The notes under the pieces are model-generated. The model was not told the origin of the DNA. It was given only the letters and a program-made list of their open reading frames with translations, and ran no database searches. Of a stretch of 64,000 bases of DNA, positions 24,484 to 36,047 are shown in pieces. Within the stretch, counting starts at the first letter, position 1; every line of letters begins with the position of its first letter. Source of the stretch: Clusia tigrina (Eukaryota > Arthropoda > Insecta > Diptera > Clusiidae); the NCBI GenBank assembly GCA_920105625.2, contig OV050032.1:116296542-116360541 (forward strand). Reading direction: 5' to 3'. Position numbers and translations under genes: made by a program.

Positions 24484-24679
24484 TTCTATACGGTACGTCC
24501 TACACCTATCAAAGTTTGCAACATACAAATGCTTGTAACTTTTTACTGGAGCGTCATAAAACCTTGAAATTTTGTAACAATAAAGTACTCGAGCATCTTG
24601 TCAATTTAAGTTATCGCTCAAAGCTATGCTACCCTAGATTCCCAAATCAAACACTGATAAAACTTCAAACGCCCCTAAC
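24484..24679 (+). repeat. Representative 196-bp monomer (type H)
   Basis: This monomer is exactly 196 bp from TTCT to CCTAAC and serves as the reference for monomer positions. Composition is 72 G+C of 196 (47 C, 25 G). Six CpG sites fall in ACGG (8), ACGT (13), AGCGTC (68), CTCGAG (107), ATCGCT (131) and ACGCC (187). Positions 101-110 read AGTACTCGAG, an overlapping ScaI and XhoI site. Short internal direct repeats are TGTAAC (51-56 and 90-95) and AGCTAT-like words around 127-145. The main variable positions across the array are 5 (A/T), 34 (T/G), 42-43, 86, 99, 105-106, 112, 127-128, 153 (A/T), 171-172 and 186-189. It differs from the adjacent N monomer at 9 positions. Confidence 0.95.
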
Positions 24680-24875
24680 TTCTTTACGGTACGTCCTACA
24701 CCTATCAAAGTTTGCAACATACAAATGCTTGTAACTTTTTACTGGAGCGTCATAAAACCTTGAACTTTTGTAACAATGAAGTACCCGAGCCTCTTGTCAA
24801 TTTAAGCTATCGCTCAAAGCTAAACTACCCTAGAGTCCCAAATCAAACACTGATAAAACTTCAAACGCCCCTAAC
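24680..24875 (+). repeat. Monomer type N
   Basis: Diagnostic words are TTGAACTTTTG (monomer positions 82-91) and AAGCTAAACTACC (138-150). It also has AATGAAG and CCCTAGAG. N is the most easily recognised type and was used to phase HOR copies. Related copies with the same AAACTACC word occur as early as 10718, 13852 and 16996. Confidence 0.9.
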
Positions 24876-25071
24876 TTCTTTACATTACGTCCTACACCTA
24901 TCAAAGTTTGCAACGTACAAATGCTTGTAAATTTTTACTGGAGCGTCATAAAACCTTGAAATTTTGTAACAATGAAGTACCCGAGCCTCTTGTCAATTTA
25001 AGCCATCGCTCAAAGCTATGCTACCCTAGAGTCCCAAATCAAACACGGATAAAACTTCAAACGCCCCTAAC
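24876..25071 (+). repeat. Monomer type R
   Basis: Diagnostic words are TTTACATTACG at the left end, CAACGTACAAATG, CTTGTAAATTTTTACTGG and ACACGGATAAAAC. CAACGTAC against the usual CAACATAC is a CpG-type difference. The older relatives at 10776, 13910 and 17054 have CAACATAC. Confidence 0.9.
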
Positions 25072-25267
25072 TTCTATACGGTACGTCCTACACCTATCAA
25101 AGTTTGCAACATACAAATGCTTGTAACTTTTTACTGGAGCGTCATAAAACCTTGAAATTTTGTAACAATAAAGTACTCGAGCCTCTTGTCAATTTAAGCT
25201 ATCGCTCAAAACTATGCTACCCTAGAGTCCCAAATCAAACACTGATAAAACTTCAAACGCCCCTAAC
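25072..25267 (+). repeat. Monomer type C
   Basis: Recognised by GAGCCTC with CTCAAAACTATGC and CCCTAGAG, and by always preceding a G monomer in intact HOR copies. Older relatives (10972, 14106) have GCTTTCGC in place of GCTATCGC. Confidence 0.85.
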
Positions 25268-25463
25268 TTCTTTGCGGTACGTCCTACACCTATCAAAGTT
25301 GGCAACATACAAATGCTTGTAACTTTTTACTGGAGCGTCATAAAACCTTGAAATTTTGTAACAATGAAGTACCCGAGCCTCTTGTCAATTTAAGCTATCG
25401 GTCAAAGCTATGCTACGCTTGAGTCCCAAATCAAACACTGATAAAACTTCAAACGCCCCTAAC
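25268..25463 (+). repeat. Monomer type G
   Basis: Diagnostic words are CTTTGCGGTACG, GTTGGCAACATAC, CTATCGGTCAAAG and CTACGCTTGAG. The left end has a second form, TTATTTGCGG, in some copies of sub-array II (42515, 48590, 51137, 53098). Confidence 0.9.
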
Positions 25464-25659
25464 TTCTATACGGTACGTCCTACACATATCAAAGTTTGCA
25501 ACATACAAATGCTTGTAACTTTTTACTGGAGCGTCATAAAACATTGAAATTTTGTAACAATAAAGTACTCGAGTATCTTGTCAATTTAAGCTATCGCTCA
25601 AAGCTATGCTACCCTTGAGTCCCAAATCAAACACTGATAAAACTTCAAATGGCCCTAAC
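25464..25659 (+). repeat. Monomer type S
   Basis: Diagnostic words are ACACATATC, AAAACATTGAAA and CCCTTGAG. In sub-array I this position carries CTCGAGTATC (25571, 27531, 29491, 33803), while sub-array II has CTCGAGCATC. GAGTATC is therefore a marker of sub-array I. S is followed by H. Confidence 0.88.
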
Positions 25660-25855
25660 TTCTATACGGTACGTCCTACACCTATCAAAGTTTGCAACAT
25701 ACAAATGCTTGTAACTTTTTACTGGAGCGTCATAAAACCTTGAAATTTTGTAACAATAAAGTACTCGAGCATCTTGTCAATTTAAGTTATCGCTCAAAGC
25801 TATGCTACCCTAGAGTCCCAAATCAAACACTGATAAAACTTCAAACGCCCCTAAC
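25660..25855 (+). repeat. Monomer type H
   Basis: Diagnostic combination: CTCGAGCATC, AAGTTATCGC, CCCTAGAG. It occurs twice per HOR (as H before F and as H' before N), and the two are almost indistinguishable. The same type is common in block A outside the HOR. Confidence 0.88.
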
Positions 25856-26051
25856 TTCTTTACGGTACGTCCTACACCTATCAAAGTTTGCAACATACAA
25901 ATGCTTGTAACTTTTTTCTGGAGCGTCATAAAACCATGAAATTTTGTAACGATAAAGTACCCGAGCCTCTTGTCAATTTAAGCCATCGCTCAAAGCTATG
26001 CTACCCTTGAGACCCAAATCAAACACTGATAAAACTTCAAATGGCCCTAAC
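25856..26051 (+). repeat. Monomer type F
   Basis: Diagnostic words are CTTTTTTCTGGAGCG, AAAACCATGAAA, GTAACGATAAAG and TTGAGACCC. It recurs once per HOR and also in block A (23722, 39793, 47044, 49569, 60937). GTAACGAT against the usual GTAACAAT is a CpG-type difference. Confidence 0.9.
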
Positions 26052-26247
26052 TTCTATACGGTACGTCCTACACCTATCAAAGTTTGCAACATACAAATGC
26101 TTGTAACTTTTTACTGGAGCGTCATAAAACCTTGAAATTTTGTAACAATGATGTACCCGAGCCTCTTGTCAATTTAAGCTATCGCTCAAAGCTATGCTAC
26201 CCTAGAGTCCCAAATCAAACATGGATAAAACTTCAAACGCCCCTAAC
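26052..26247 (+). repeat. Monomer type D
   Basis: Diagnostic words are AACAATGATGTACCC and AAACATGGATAAAAC. The left end reads TATACGGTACG in sub-array I. In part of sub-array II it reads TATACGCTACG (41535, 43299, 51921, 53882). The copy at 28012 has AATGAAG and TTTGGAACATAC. Confidence 0.9.
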
Positions 26248-26639
26248 TTCTTTACGGTACGTCCTACACATATCAAAGTTTGCAACATACAAATGCTTGT
26301 AACTTTTTACTGGAGCGTCATAAAACATTGAAATTTTGTAACAATAAAGTACTCGAGCATCTTGTCAATTTAAGCTATCGCTCAAAGCTATGCTACCCTT
26401 GAGTCCCAAATCAAACACTGATAAAACTTCAAATGGCCCTAACTTCTATACGGTACGTCCTACACCTATCAAAGTTTGCAACATACAAATGCTTGTAACT
26501 TTTTACTGGAGCGTCATAAAACCTTGAAATTTTGTAACAATAAAGTACTCGAGCATCTTGTCAATTTAAGTTATCGCTCAAAGCTATGTTACCCTAGAGT
26601 CCCAAATCAAACACTGATAAAACTTCAAACGCCCCTAAC
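26248..26639 (+). repeat. Monomer pair S'-H'
   Basis: Second S-H dimer of the HOR. S' differs from S only by T at position 5 and by GAGCATC instead of GAGTATC. H' differs from H here by a single private change (CTATGTTACC). The near-identity points to an internal dimer duplication in the history of the 10-mer. Confidence 0.85.
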
Positions 26640-28599
26640 TTCTTTACGGTACGTCCTACACCTATCAAAGTTTGCAACATACAAATGCTTGTAACTTTTT
26701 ACTGGAGCGTCATAAAACCTTGAACTTTTGTAACAATGAAGTATCCGAGCCTCTTGTCAATTTAAGCTATCGCTCAAAGCTAAACTACCCTAGAGTCCCA
26801 AATCAAACACTGATAAAACTTCAAACGCCCCTAACTTCTTTACATTACGTCCTACACCTATCAAAGTTTGCAACGTACAAATGCTTGTAAATTTTTACTG
26901 GAGCGTCATAAAACCTTGAAATTTTGTAACAATGAAGTACCCGAGCCTCTTGTCAATTTAAGCCATCGCTCAAAGCTATGCTACCCTAGAGTCCCAAATC
27001 AAACACGGATAAAACTTCAAACGCCCCTAACTTCTATACGGTACGTCCTACACCTATCAAAGTTTGCAACATACAAATGCTTGTAACTTTTTACTGGAGC
27101 GTCATAAAACCTTGAAATTTTGTAACAATAAAGTACTCGAGCCTCTTGTCAATTTAAGCTATCGCTCAAAACTATGCTACGCTAGAGTCCCAAATCAAAC
27201 ACTGATAAAACTTCAAACGCCCCTAACTTCTTTGCGGTACGTCCTACACCTATCAAAGTTGGCAACATACAAATGCTTGTAACTTTTTACTGGAGCGTCA
27301 TAAAACCTTGAAATTTTGTAACAATGAAGTACCCGAGCCTCTTGTCAATTTAAGCTATCGGTCAAAGCTATGCTACGCTTGAGTCCCAAATCAAACACTG
27401 ATAAAACTTCAAACGCCCCTAACTTCTATACGGTACGTCCTACACATATCAAAGTTTGCAACATACAAATGCTTGTAACTTTTTACTGGAGCGTCATAAA
27501 ACATTGAAATTTTGTAACAATAAAGTACTCGAGTATCTTGTCAATTTAAGCTATCGCTCAAAGCTATGCTACCCTTGAGTCCCAAATCAAACACTGATAA
27601 AACTTCAAATGGCCCTAACTTCTATACGGTACGTCCTACACCTATCAAAGTTTGCAACATACAAATGCTTGTAACTTTTTACTGGAGCGTCATAAAACCT
27701 TGAAATTTTGTAACAATAAAGTACTCGAGCATCTTGTCAATTTAAGTTATCGCTCAAAGTTATGCTACCCTAGAGTCCCAAATCAAACACTGATAAAACT
27801 TCAAACGCCCCTAACTTCTTTACGGTACGTCCTACACCTATCAAAGTTTGCAACATACAAATGCTTGTAACTTTTTACTGGAGCGTCATAAAACCATGAA
27901 ATTTTGTAACGATAAAGTACCCGAGCCTCTTGTCAATTTAAGCCATCGCTCAAAGCTATGCTACCCTTGAGACCCAAATCAAACACTGATAAAACTTCAA
28001 ATGGCCCTAACTTCTATACGGTACGTCCTACACCTATCAAAGTTTGGAACATACAAATGCTTGTAACTTTTTACTGGAGCGTCATAAAACCTTGAAATTT
28101 TGTAACAATGAAGTACCCGAGCCTCTTGTCAATTTAAGCTATCGCTCAAAGCTATGCTACCCTAGAGTCCCAAATCAAACATGGATAAAACTTCAAACGC
28201 CCCTAACTTCTTTACGGTACGTCCTACACATATCAAAGTTTGCAACATACAAATGCTTGTAACTTTTTACTGGAGCGTCATAAAACATTGAAATTTTGTA
28301 ACAATAAAGTACTCGAGCATCTTGTCAATTTAAGCTATCGCTCAAAGCTATGCTACCCTTGAGTCCCAAATCAAACACTGATAAAACTTCAAATGGCCCT
28401 AACTTCTATACGGTACGTCCTACACCTATCAAAGTTTGCAACATACAAATGCTTGTAACTTTTTACTGGAGCGTCATAAAACCTTGAAATTTTGTAACAA
28501 TAAAGTACTCGAGCATCTTGTCAATTTAAGTTATCGCTCAAAGCTATGCTACCCTAGAGTCCCAAATCAAACACTGATAAAACTTCAAACGCCCCTAAC
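26640..28599 (+). repeat. 10-monomer HOR copy I-2
   Basis: Complete 1960-bp copy in the reference order. Private differences include CTACGCTAGAG in C (27177), CAAAGTTATGC in H (27757), an ordinary TTTTTACTGG instead of TTTTTTCTGG in F (27870), and AATGAAG with TTTGGAAC in D (28043). Few other changes separate it from copy I-1. Confidence 0.93.
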
Positions 28600-30559
28600 T
28601 TCTTTACGGTACGTCCTACACCTATCAAAGTTTGCAACATACAAATGCTTGTAACTTTTTACTGGAGCGTCATAAAACCTTGAACTTTTGTAACAATGAA
28701 GTATCCGAGCCTCTTGTCAATTTAAGCTATCGCTCAAAGCTAAACTACCCTAGAGTCCCAAATCAAACACTGATAAAACTTCAAACGCCCCTAACTTCTT
28801 TACATTACGTCCTACACCTATCAAAGTTTGCAACGTACAAATGCTTGTAAATTTTTACTGGAGCGTCATAAAACCTTGAAATTTTGTAACAATGAAGTAC
28901 CCGAGCCTCTTGTCAATTTAAGCCATCGCTCAAAGCTATGCTACCCTAGAGTCCCAAATCAAACACGGATAAAACTTCAAACGCCCCTAACTTCTATACG
29001 GTACGTCCTACACCTATCAAAGTTTGCAACATACAAATGCTTGTAACTTTTTACTGGAGCGTCATAAAACCTTGAAATTTTGTAACAATAAAGTACTCGA
29101 GCCTCTTGTCAATTTAAGCTATCGCTCAAAACTATGCTACCCTAGAGTCCCAAATCAAACACTGATAAAACTTCAAACGCCCCTAACTTCTTTGCGGTAC
29201 GTCCTACACCTATCAAAGTTGGCAACATACAAATGCTTGTAACTTTTTACTGGAGCGTCATAAAACCTTGAAATTTTGTAACAATGAAGTACCCGAGCCT
29301 CTTGTCAATTTAAGCTATCGGTCAAAGCTATGCTACGCTTGAGTCCCAAATCAAACACTGATAAAACTTCAAACGCCCCTAACTTCTATACGGTACGTCC
29401 TACACATATCAAAGTTTGCAACATACAAATGCTTGTAACTTTTTACTGGAGCGTCATAAAACATTGAAATTTTGTAACAATAAAGTACTCGAGTATCTTG
29501 TCAATTTAAGCTATCGCTCAAAGCTATGCTACCCTTGAGTCCCAAATCAAACACTGATAAAACTTCAAATGGCCCTAACTTCTATACGGTACGTCCTACA
29601 CCTATCAAAGTTTGCAACATACAAATGCTTGTAACTTTTTACTGGAGCGTCATAAAACCTTGAAATTTTGTAACAATAAAGTACTCGAGCATCTTGTCAA
29701 TTTAAGTTATCGCTCAAAGCTATGCTACCCTAGAGTCCCAAATCAAACACTGATAAAACTTCAAACGCCCCTAACTTCTTTACGGTACGTCCTACACCTA
29801 TCAAAGTTTGCAACATACAAATGCTTGTAACTTTTTTCTGGAGCGTCATAAAACCATGAAATTTTGTAACGATAAAGTACCCGAGCCTCTTGTCAATTTA
29901 AGCCATCGCTCAAAGCTATGCTACCCTTGAGACCCAAATCAAACACTGATAAAACTTCAAATGGCCCTAACTTCTATACGGTACGTCCTACACCTATCAA
30001 AGTTTGCAACATACAAATGCTTGTAACTTTTTACTGGAGCGTCATAAAACCTTGAAATTTTGTAACAATGATGTACCCGAGCCTCTTGTCAATTTAAGCT
30101 ATCGCTCAAAGCTATGCTACCCTAGAGTCCCAAATCAAACATGGATAAAACTTCAAACGCCCCTAACTTCTTTACGGTACGTCCTACACATATCAAAGTT
30201 TGCAACATACAAATGCTTGTAACTTTTTACTGGAGCGTCATAAAACATTGAAATTTTGTAACAATAAAGTACTCGAGCATCTTGTCAATTTAAGCTATCG
30301 CTCAAAGCTATGCTACCCTTGAGTCCCAAATCAAACACTGATAAAACTTCAAATGGCCCTAACTTCTATACGGTACGTCCTACACCTATCAAAGTTTGCA
30401 ACATACAAATGCTTGTAACTTTTTACTGGAGTGTCATAAAACCTTGAAATTTTGTAACAATAAAGTACTCGAGCATCTTGTCAATTTAAGTTATCGCTCA
30501 AAGCTATGCTACCCTAGAGTCCCAAATCAAACACTGATAAAACTTCAAACGCCCCTAAC
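28600..30559 (+). repeat. 10-monomer HOR copy I-3
   Basis: Complete 1960-bp copy in the reference order. H' carries GGAGTGTCAT (30428), a CpG-to-TpG type change also present at 34740, exactly 4312 bp away. Confidence 0.93.
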
Positions 30560-30951
30560 TTCTTTACGGTACGTCCTACACCTATCAAAGTTTGCAACAT
30601 ACAAATGCTTGTAACTTTTTACTGGAGCGTCATAAAACCTTGAACTTTTGTAACAATGAAGTATCCGAGCCTCTTGTCAATTTAAGCTATCGCTCAAAGC
30701 TAAACTACCCTAGAGTCCCAAATCAAACACTGATAAAACTTCAAACGCCCCTAACTTCTTTACATTACGTCCTACACCTATCAAAGTTTGCAACGTACAA
30801 ATGCTTGTAAATTTTTACTGGAGCGTCATAAAACCTTGAAATTTTGTAACAATGAAGTACCCGAGCCTCTTGTCAATTTAAGCCATCGGTCAAAGCTATG
30901 CTACCCTAGAGTCCCAAATCAAACACGGATAAAACTTCAAACGCCCCTAAC

Positions 30952-31147
30952 TTCTATACGGTACGTCCTACACCTATCAAAGTTTGCAACATACAAATGC
31001 TTGTAACTTTTTACTGGAGCGTCATAAAACCTTGAAATTTTGTAACAATAAAGTACTCGAGCCTCTTGTCAATTTAAGCCATCGCTCAAAGCTATGCTAC
31101 CCTTGAGACCCAAATCAAACACTGATAAAACTTCAAATGGCCCTAAC
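30952..31147 (+). repeat. C/F hybrid monomer
   Basis: The left part has the C pattern (AATAAAGTACTCGAG), and the right part has the F pattern (GCCATCGC, TTGAGACCC). The switch lies between monomer positions 110 and 127. The same hybrid is at 35264-35459, 4312 bp downstream. Confidence 0.8.
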
Positions 31148-31539
31148 TTCTATACGGTACGTCCTACACCTATCAAAGTTTGCAACATACATATGCTTGT
31201 AACTTTTTACTGGAGCGTCATAAAACCTTGAAATTTTGTAACAATAAAGTACTCGAGCCTCTTGTCAATTTAAGCCATCGCTCAAAGCTATGCTACCCTA
31301 GAGTCCCAAATCAAACACTGATAAAACTTCAAACGCCCCTAACTTCTTTACGGTACGTCCTACACCTATCAAAGTTTGCAACATACAAATGCTTGTAACT
31401 TTTTTCTGGAGCGTCATAAAACCATGAAATTTTGTAACGATAAAGTACCCGAGCCTCTTGTCAATTTAAGCCATCGCTCAAAGCTATGCTACCCTTGAGA
31501 CCCAAATCAAACACTGATAAAACTTCAAATGGCCCTAAC

Positions 31540-31735
31540 TTCTATACGGTACGTCCTACACCTATCAAAGTTTGCAACATACAAATGCTTGTAACTTTTT
31601 ACTGGAGCGTCATAAAACACTGAAATTTTGTAACAATAAAATACTCGAGCCTCTTGTCAATTTAGGCCATCGCTCAAAGCTATGCTACCCTAGAGTCCAA
31701 AATCAAACACTGATAAAACTTCAAATGCCCCTAAC
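31540..31735 (+). repeat. Fused block-B monomer (last + first type)
   Basis: AAACACTGAAA, AAAATACTCGAG and TAGGCC are those of the last block-B monomer; CCCTAGAGTCCAAAATC and AAATGCCCC are those of the first. The switch lies between positions 130 and 145. This implies block B was once next to itself, or recombined with another copy out of register. A copy lies at 35852. Confidence 0.82.
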
Positions 31736-31931
31736 TTCTTTACGGTACGTCCTACACCTATCAAAGTTGGCAACATTCAAATGCTTGTAACTTTTTACTG
31801 GAGCGTCATAAAACCTTGAAATTTTCTAACAATAAAGTACTCGAGCATCTTGTCAATTTAAGCTATCGCTCAAAGCTATGCTACCCTTGAGTCCCAAATC
31901 AAACACTGATAAAACTTCAAACGCCCCTAAC

Positions 31932-32127
31932 TTCTTTACAGTACGTCCTACACCCATCAAAGTTTGCAACATACAAATGCTTGTATCTTTTTACTGGAGC
32001 GTCATAAAACCTTGAAATTTTGTAACAATAAAGTACTCGAGCATCTTGTCAATTTAAGTTATCGCTCAAAGTTATGCTACCCTAGAGTCCCAAATCAAAC
32101 ACTGATAAAACTTCAAACGCCCCTAAC
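31932..32127 (+). repeat. Block-B/H hybrid monomer
   Basis: The left end matches block B (TTTACAGTACG, ACACCCATC, CTTGTATC) and the right part is type H (CTCGAGCATC, AAGTTATCGC, CCCTAGAG). The switch falls between positions 57 and 104. The duplicate at 36244 shares the left part but continues as block B, so this monomer records where the two copies differ in history. Confidence 0.82.
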
Positions 32128-32911
32128 TTCTTTACGGTACGTCCTACACCTATCAAAGTTTGCAACATACAAATGCTTGTAACTTTTTTCTGGAGCGTCA
32201 TAAAACCATGAAATTTTGTAACGATAAAGTACCCGAGCCTCTTGTCAATTTAAGCCATCGCTCAAAGCTATGCTACCCTTGAGACCCAAATCAAACACTG
32301 ATAAAACTTCAAATGGCCCTAACTTCTATACGGTACGTCCTACACCTATCAAAGTTTGCAACATACAAATGCTTGTAACTTTTTACTGGAGCGTCATAAA
32401 ACCTTGAAATTTTGTAACAATGATGTACCCGAGCCTCTTGTCAATTTAAGCTATCGCTCAAAGCTATGCTACCCTAGAGTCCCAAATCAAACATGGATAA
32501 AACTTCAAACGCCCCTAACTTCTTTACGGTACGTCCTACACATATCAAAGTTTGCAACATACAAATGCTTGTAACTTTTTACTGGAGCGTCATAAAACAT
32601 TGAAATTTTGTAACAATAAAGTACTCGAGCATCTTGTCAATTTAAGCTATCGCTCAAAGCTATGCTACCCTTGAGTCCCAAATCAAACACTGATAAAACT
32701 TCAAATGGCCCTAACTTCTATACGGTACGTCCTACACCTATCAAAGTTTGCAACATACAAATGCTTGTAACTTTTTACTGGAGCGTCATAAAACCTTGAA
32801 ATTTTGTAACAATAAAGTACTCGAGCATCTTGTCAATTTAAGTTATCGCTCAAAGCTATGCTACCCTAGAGTCCCAAATCAAACACTGATAAAACTTCAA
32901 ACGCCCCTAAC

Positions 32912-34871
32912 TTCTTTACGGTACGTCCTACACCTATCAAAGTTTGCAACATACAAATGCTTGTAACTTTTTACTGGAGCGTCATAAAACCTTGAACTTT
33001 TGTAACAATGAAGTATCCGAGCCTCTTGTCAATTTAAGCTATCGCTCAAAGCTAAACTACCCTAGAGTCCCAAATCAAACACTGATAAAACTTCAAACGC
33101 CCCTAACTTCTTTACATTACGTCCTACACCTATCAAAGTTTGCAACGTACAAATGCTTGTAAATTTTTACTGGAGCGTCATAAAACCTTGAAATTTTGTA
33201 ACAATGAAGTACCCGAGCCTCTTGTCAATTTAAGCCATCGCTCAAAGCTATGCTACCCTAGAGTCCCAAATCAAACACGGATAAAACTTCAAACGCCCCT
33301 AACTTCTATACGGTACGTCCTACACCTATTAAAGTTTGCAACATACAAATGCTTGTAACTTTTTACTGGAGCGTCATAAAACCTTGAAATTTTGTAACAA
33401 TAAAGTACTCGAGCCTCTTGTCAATTTAAGCTATCGCTCAAAACTATGCTACCCTAGAGTCCCAAATCAAACACTGATAAAACTTCAAACGCCCCTAACT
33501 TCTTTGCGGTACGTCCTACACCTATCAAAGTTGGCAACATACAAATGCTTGTAACTTTTTACTGGAGCGTCATAAAACCTTGAAATTTTGTAACAATGAA
33601 GTACCCGAGCCTCTTGTCAATTTAAGCTATCGGTCAAAGCTATGCTACGCTTGAGTCCCAAATCAAACACTGATAAAACTTCAAACGCCCCTAACTTCTA
33701 TACGGTACGTCCTACACATATCAAAGTTTGCAACATACAAATGCTTGTAACTTTTTACTGGAGCGTCATAAAACATTGAAATTTTGTAACAATAAAGTAC
33801 TCGAGTATCTTGTCAATTTAAGCTATCGCTCAAAGCTATGCTACCCTTGAGTCCCAAATCAAACACTGATAAAACTTCAAATGGCCCTAACTTCTATACG
33901 GTACGTCCTACACCTATCAAAGTTTGCAACATACAAATGCTTGTAACTTTTTACTGGAGCGTCATAAAACCTTGAAATTTTGTAACAATAAAGTACTCGA
34001 GCATCTTGTCAATTTAAGTTATCGCTCAAAGCTATGCTACCCTAGAGTCCCAAATCAAACACTGATAAAACTTCAAACGCCCCTAACTTCTTTACGGTAC
34101 GTCCTACACCTATCAAAGTTTGCAACATACAAATGCTTGTAACTTTTTTCTGGAGCGTCATAAAACCATGAAATTTTGTAACGATAAAGTACCCGAGCCT
34201 CTTGTCAATTTAAGCCATCGCTCAAAGCTATGCTACCCTTGAGACCCAAATCAAACACTGATAAAACTTCAAATGGCCCTAACTTCTATACGGTACGTCC
34301 TACACCTATCAAAGTTTGCAACATACAAATGCTTGTAACTTTTTACTGGAGCGTCATAAAACCTTGAAATTTTGTAACAATGATGTACCCGAGCCTCTTG
34401 TCAATTTAAGCTATCGCTCAAAGCTATGCTACCCTAGAGTCCCAAATCAAACATGGATAAAACTTCAAACGCCCCTAACTTCTTTACGGTACGTCCTACA
34501 CATATCAAAGTTTGCAACATACAAATGCTTGTAACTTTTTACTGGAGCGTCATAAAACATTGAAATTTTGTAACAATAAAGTACTCGAGCATCTTGTCAA
34601 TTTAAGCTATCGCTCAAAGCTATGCTACCCTTGAGTCCCAAATCAAACACTGATAAAACTTCAAATGGCCCTAACTTCTATACGGTACGTCCTACACCTA
34701 TCAAAGTTTGCAACATACAAATGCTTGTAACTTTTTACTGGAGTGTCATAAAACCTTGAAATTTTGTAACAATAAAGTACTCGAGCATCTTGTCAATTTA
34801 AGTTATCGCTCAAAGCTATGCTACCCTAGAGTCCCAAATCAAACACTGATAAAACTTCAAACGCCCCTAAC
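32912..34871 (+). repeat. 10-monomer HOR copy I-5
   Basis: Complete 1960-bp copy in the reference order, with the sub-array I marker GAGTATC in S (33803). R has ACACCTATTAAAG near 33328, a private change. H' has GGAGTGTCAT (34740). Confidence 0.93.
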
Positions 34872-36047
34872 TTCTTTACGGTACGTCCTACACCTATCAA
34901 AGTTTGCAACATACAAATGCTTGTAACTTTTTACTGGAGCGTCATAAAACCTTGAACTTTTGTAACAATGAAGTACCCGAGCCTCTTGTCAATTTAAGCT
35001 ATCGCTCAAAGCTAAACTACCCTAGAGTCCCAAATCAAACACTGATAAAACTTCAAACGCCCCTAACTTCTTTACATTACGTCCTACACCTATCAAAGTT
35101 TGCAACGTACAAATGCTTGTAAATTTTTACTGGAGCGTCATAAAACCTTGAAATTTTGTAACAATGAAGTACCCGAGCCTCTTGTCAATTTAAGCCATCG
35201 GTCAAAGCTATGCTACCCTAGAGTCCCAAATCAAACACGGATAAAACTTCAAACGCCCCTAACTTCTATACGGTACGTCCTACACCTATCAAAGTTTGCA
35301 ACATACAAATGCTTGTAACTTTTTACTGGAGCGTCATAAAACCTTGAAATTTTGTAACAATAAAGTACTCGAGCCTCTTGTCAATTTAAGCCATCGCTCA
35401 AAGCTATGCTACCCTTGAGACCCAAATCAAACACTGATAAAACTTCAAATGGCCCTAACTTCTATACGGTACGTCCTACACCTATCAAAGTTTGCAACAT
35501 ACATATGCTTGTAACTTTTTACTGGAGCGTCATAAAACCTTGAAATTTTGTAACAATAAAGTACTCGAGCCTCTTGTCAATTTAAGCCATCGCTCAAAGC
35601 TATGCTACCCTAGAGTCCCAAATCAAACACTGATAAAACTTCAAACGCCCCTAACTTCTTTACGGTACGTCCTACACCTATCAAAGTTTGCAACATACAA
35701 ATGCTTGTAACTTTTTTCTGGAGCGTCATAAAACCATGAAATTTTGTAACGATAAAGTACCCGAGCCTCTTGTCAATTTAAGCCATCGCTCAAAGCTATG
35801 CTACCCTTGAGACCCAAATCAAACACTGATAAAACTTCAAATGGCCCTAACTTCTATACGGTACGTCCTACACCTATCAAAGTTTGCAACATACAAATGC
35901 TTGTAACTTTTTACTGGAGCGTCATAAAACACTGAAATTTTGTAACAATAAAATACTCGAGCCTCTTGTCAATTTAGGCCATCGCTCAAAGCTATGCTAC
36001 CCTAGAGTCCAAAATCAAACACTGATAAAACTTCAAATGCCCCTAAC
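34872..36047 (+). repeat. Start of HOR copy I-6, passing into block A2
   Basis: N, R, C/F hybrid (35264), ACATATGCTTG monomer (35460), F (35656), fused block-B monomer (35852). This repeats 30560-31735 at a spacing of 4312 bp, with the markers GCCATCGGTC (35196, also 30884) and ACATATGC (35501, also 31189). After 36048 the array continues into block A2 rather than back into the HOR. Confidence 0.88.

Larger units (their letters stand above)
19014..24679 (+). repeat. Long irregular block A, copy 1 (A1)
   Basis: The order is N-R-C-G, block B (19798-20776), then about 20 irregular monomers leading into the HOR. Distinctive monomers include GAGCATCATAAAA (21041), AAACGGTGGTGTCC (21564), CAACTTACAAATG (21793), TTTCCAACATAC (22377), CACTGGTAAAAC with TTTACTGTACG (22515-22555), CAAATCAATCACTG (22701) and CAAATTTGCAAC with CTTGTTAC (23139-23165). 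The same series recurs 16054-16071 bp downstream (A2) and about 37.2-37.4 kb downstream (A3). Confidence 0.9.
24680..26639 (+). repeat. 10-monomer HOR copy I-1 (reference for N-R-C-G-S-H-F-D-S'-H')
   Basis: Exactly 1960 bp, ten monomers in fixed order. Starts are N 24680, R 24876, C 25072, G 25268, S 25464, H 25660, F 25856, D 26052, S' 26248 and H' 26444. The same order returns at 26640, 28600 and 32912 and in sub-array II. Private changes here are TACCCGAG instead of TATCCGAG in N and CTATGTTACC in H' (26585). S-H and S'-H' are nearly the same dimer, so the 10-mer holds an older internal duplication. Confidence 0.95.
30560..32911 (+). repeat. 12-monomer HOR variant, copy I-4
   Basis: 2352 bp, twelve monomers: N, R, a C/F hybrid (30952), a C-like monomer with ACATATGCTTG (31148), F (31344), a fused block-B monomer (31540), a TTTTCTAAC monomer (31736), a block-B/H hybrid (31932), F, D, S, H. 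The G-S-H part of the 10-mer has been replaced by monomers related to block B. At least three hybrid monomers mark the exchanges. Confidence 0.88.

Noticed and set aside
24484..24679. Bent DNA or dyad element (T-run, AAAA and AAATTTT spaced along positions 57-90; imperfect ACAAATGCTTGT dyad)
   Set aside because: The tract spacing (about 17 then 11 bp) is not a clean helical phase and the dyad is short and imperfect, so I do not call a functional element.
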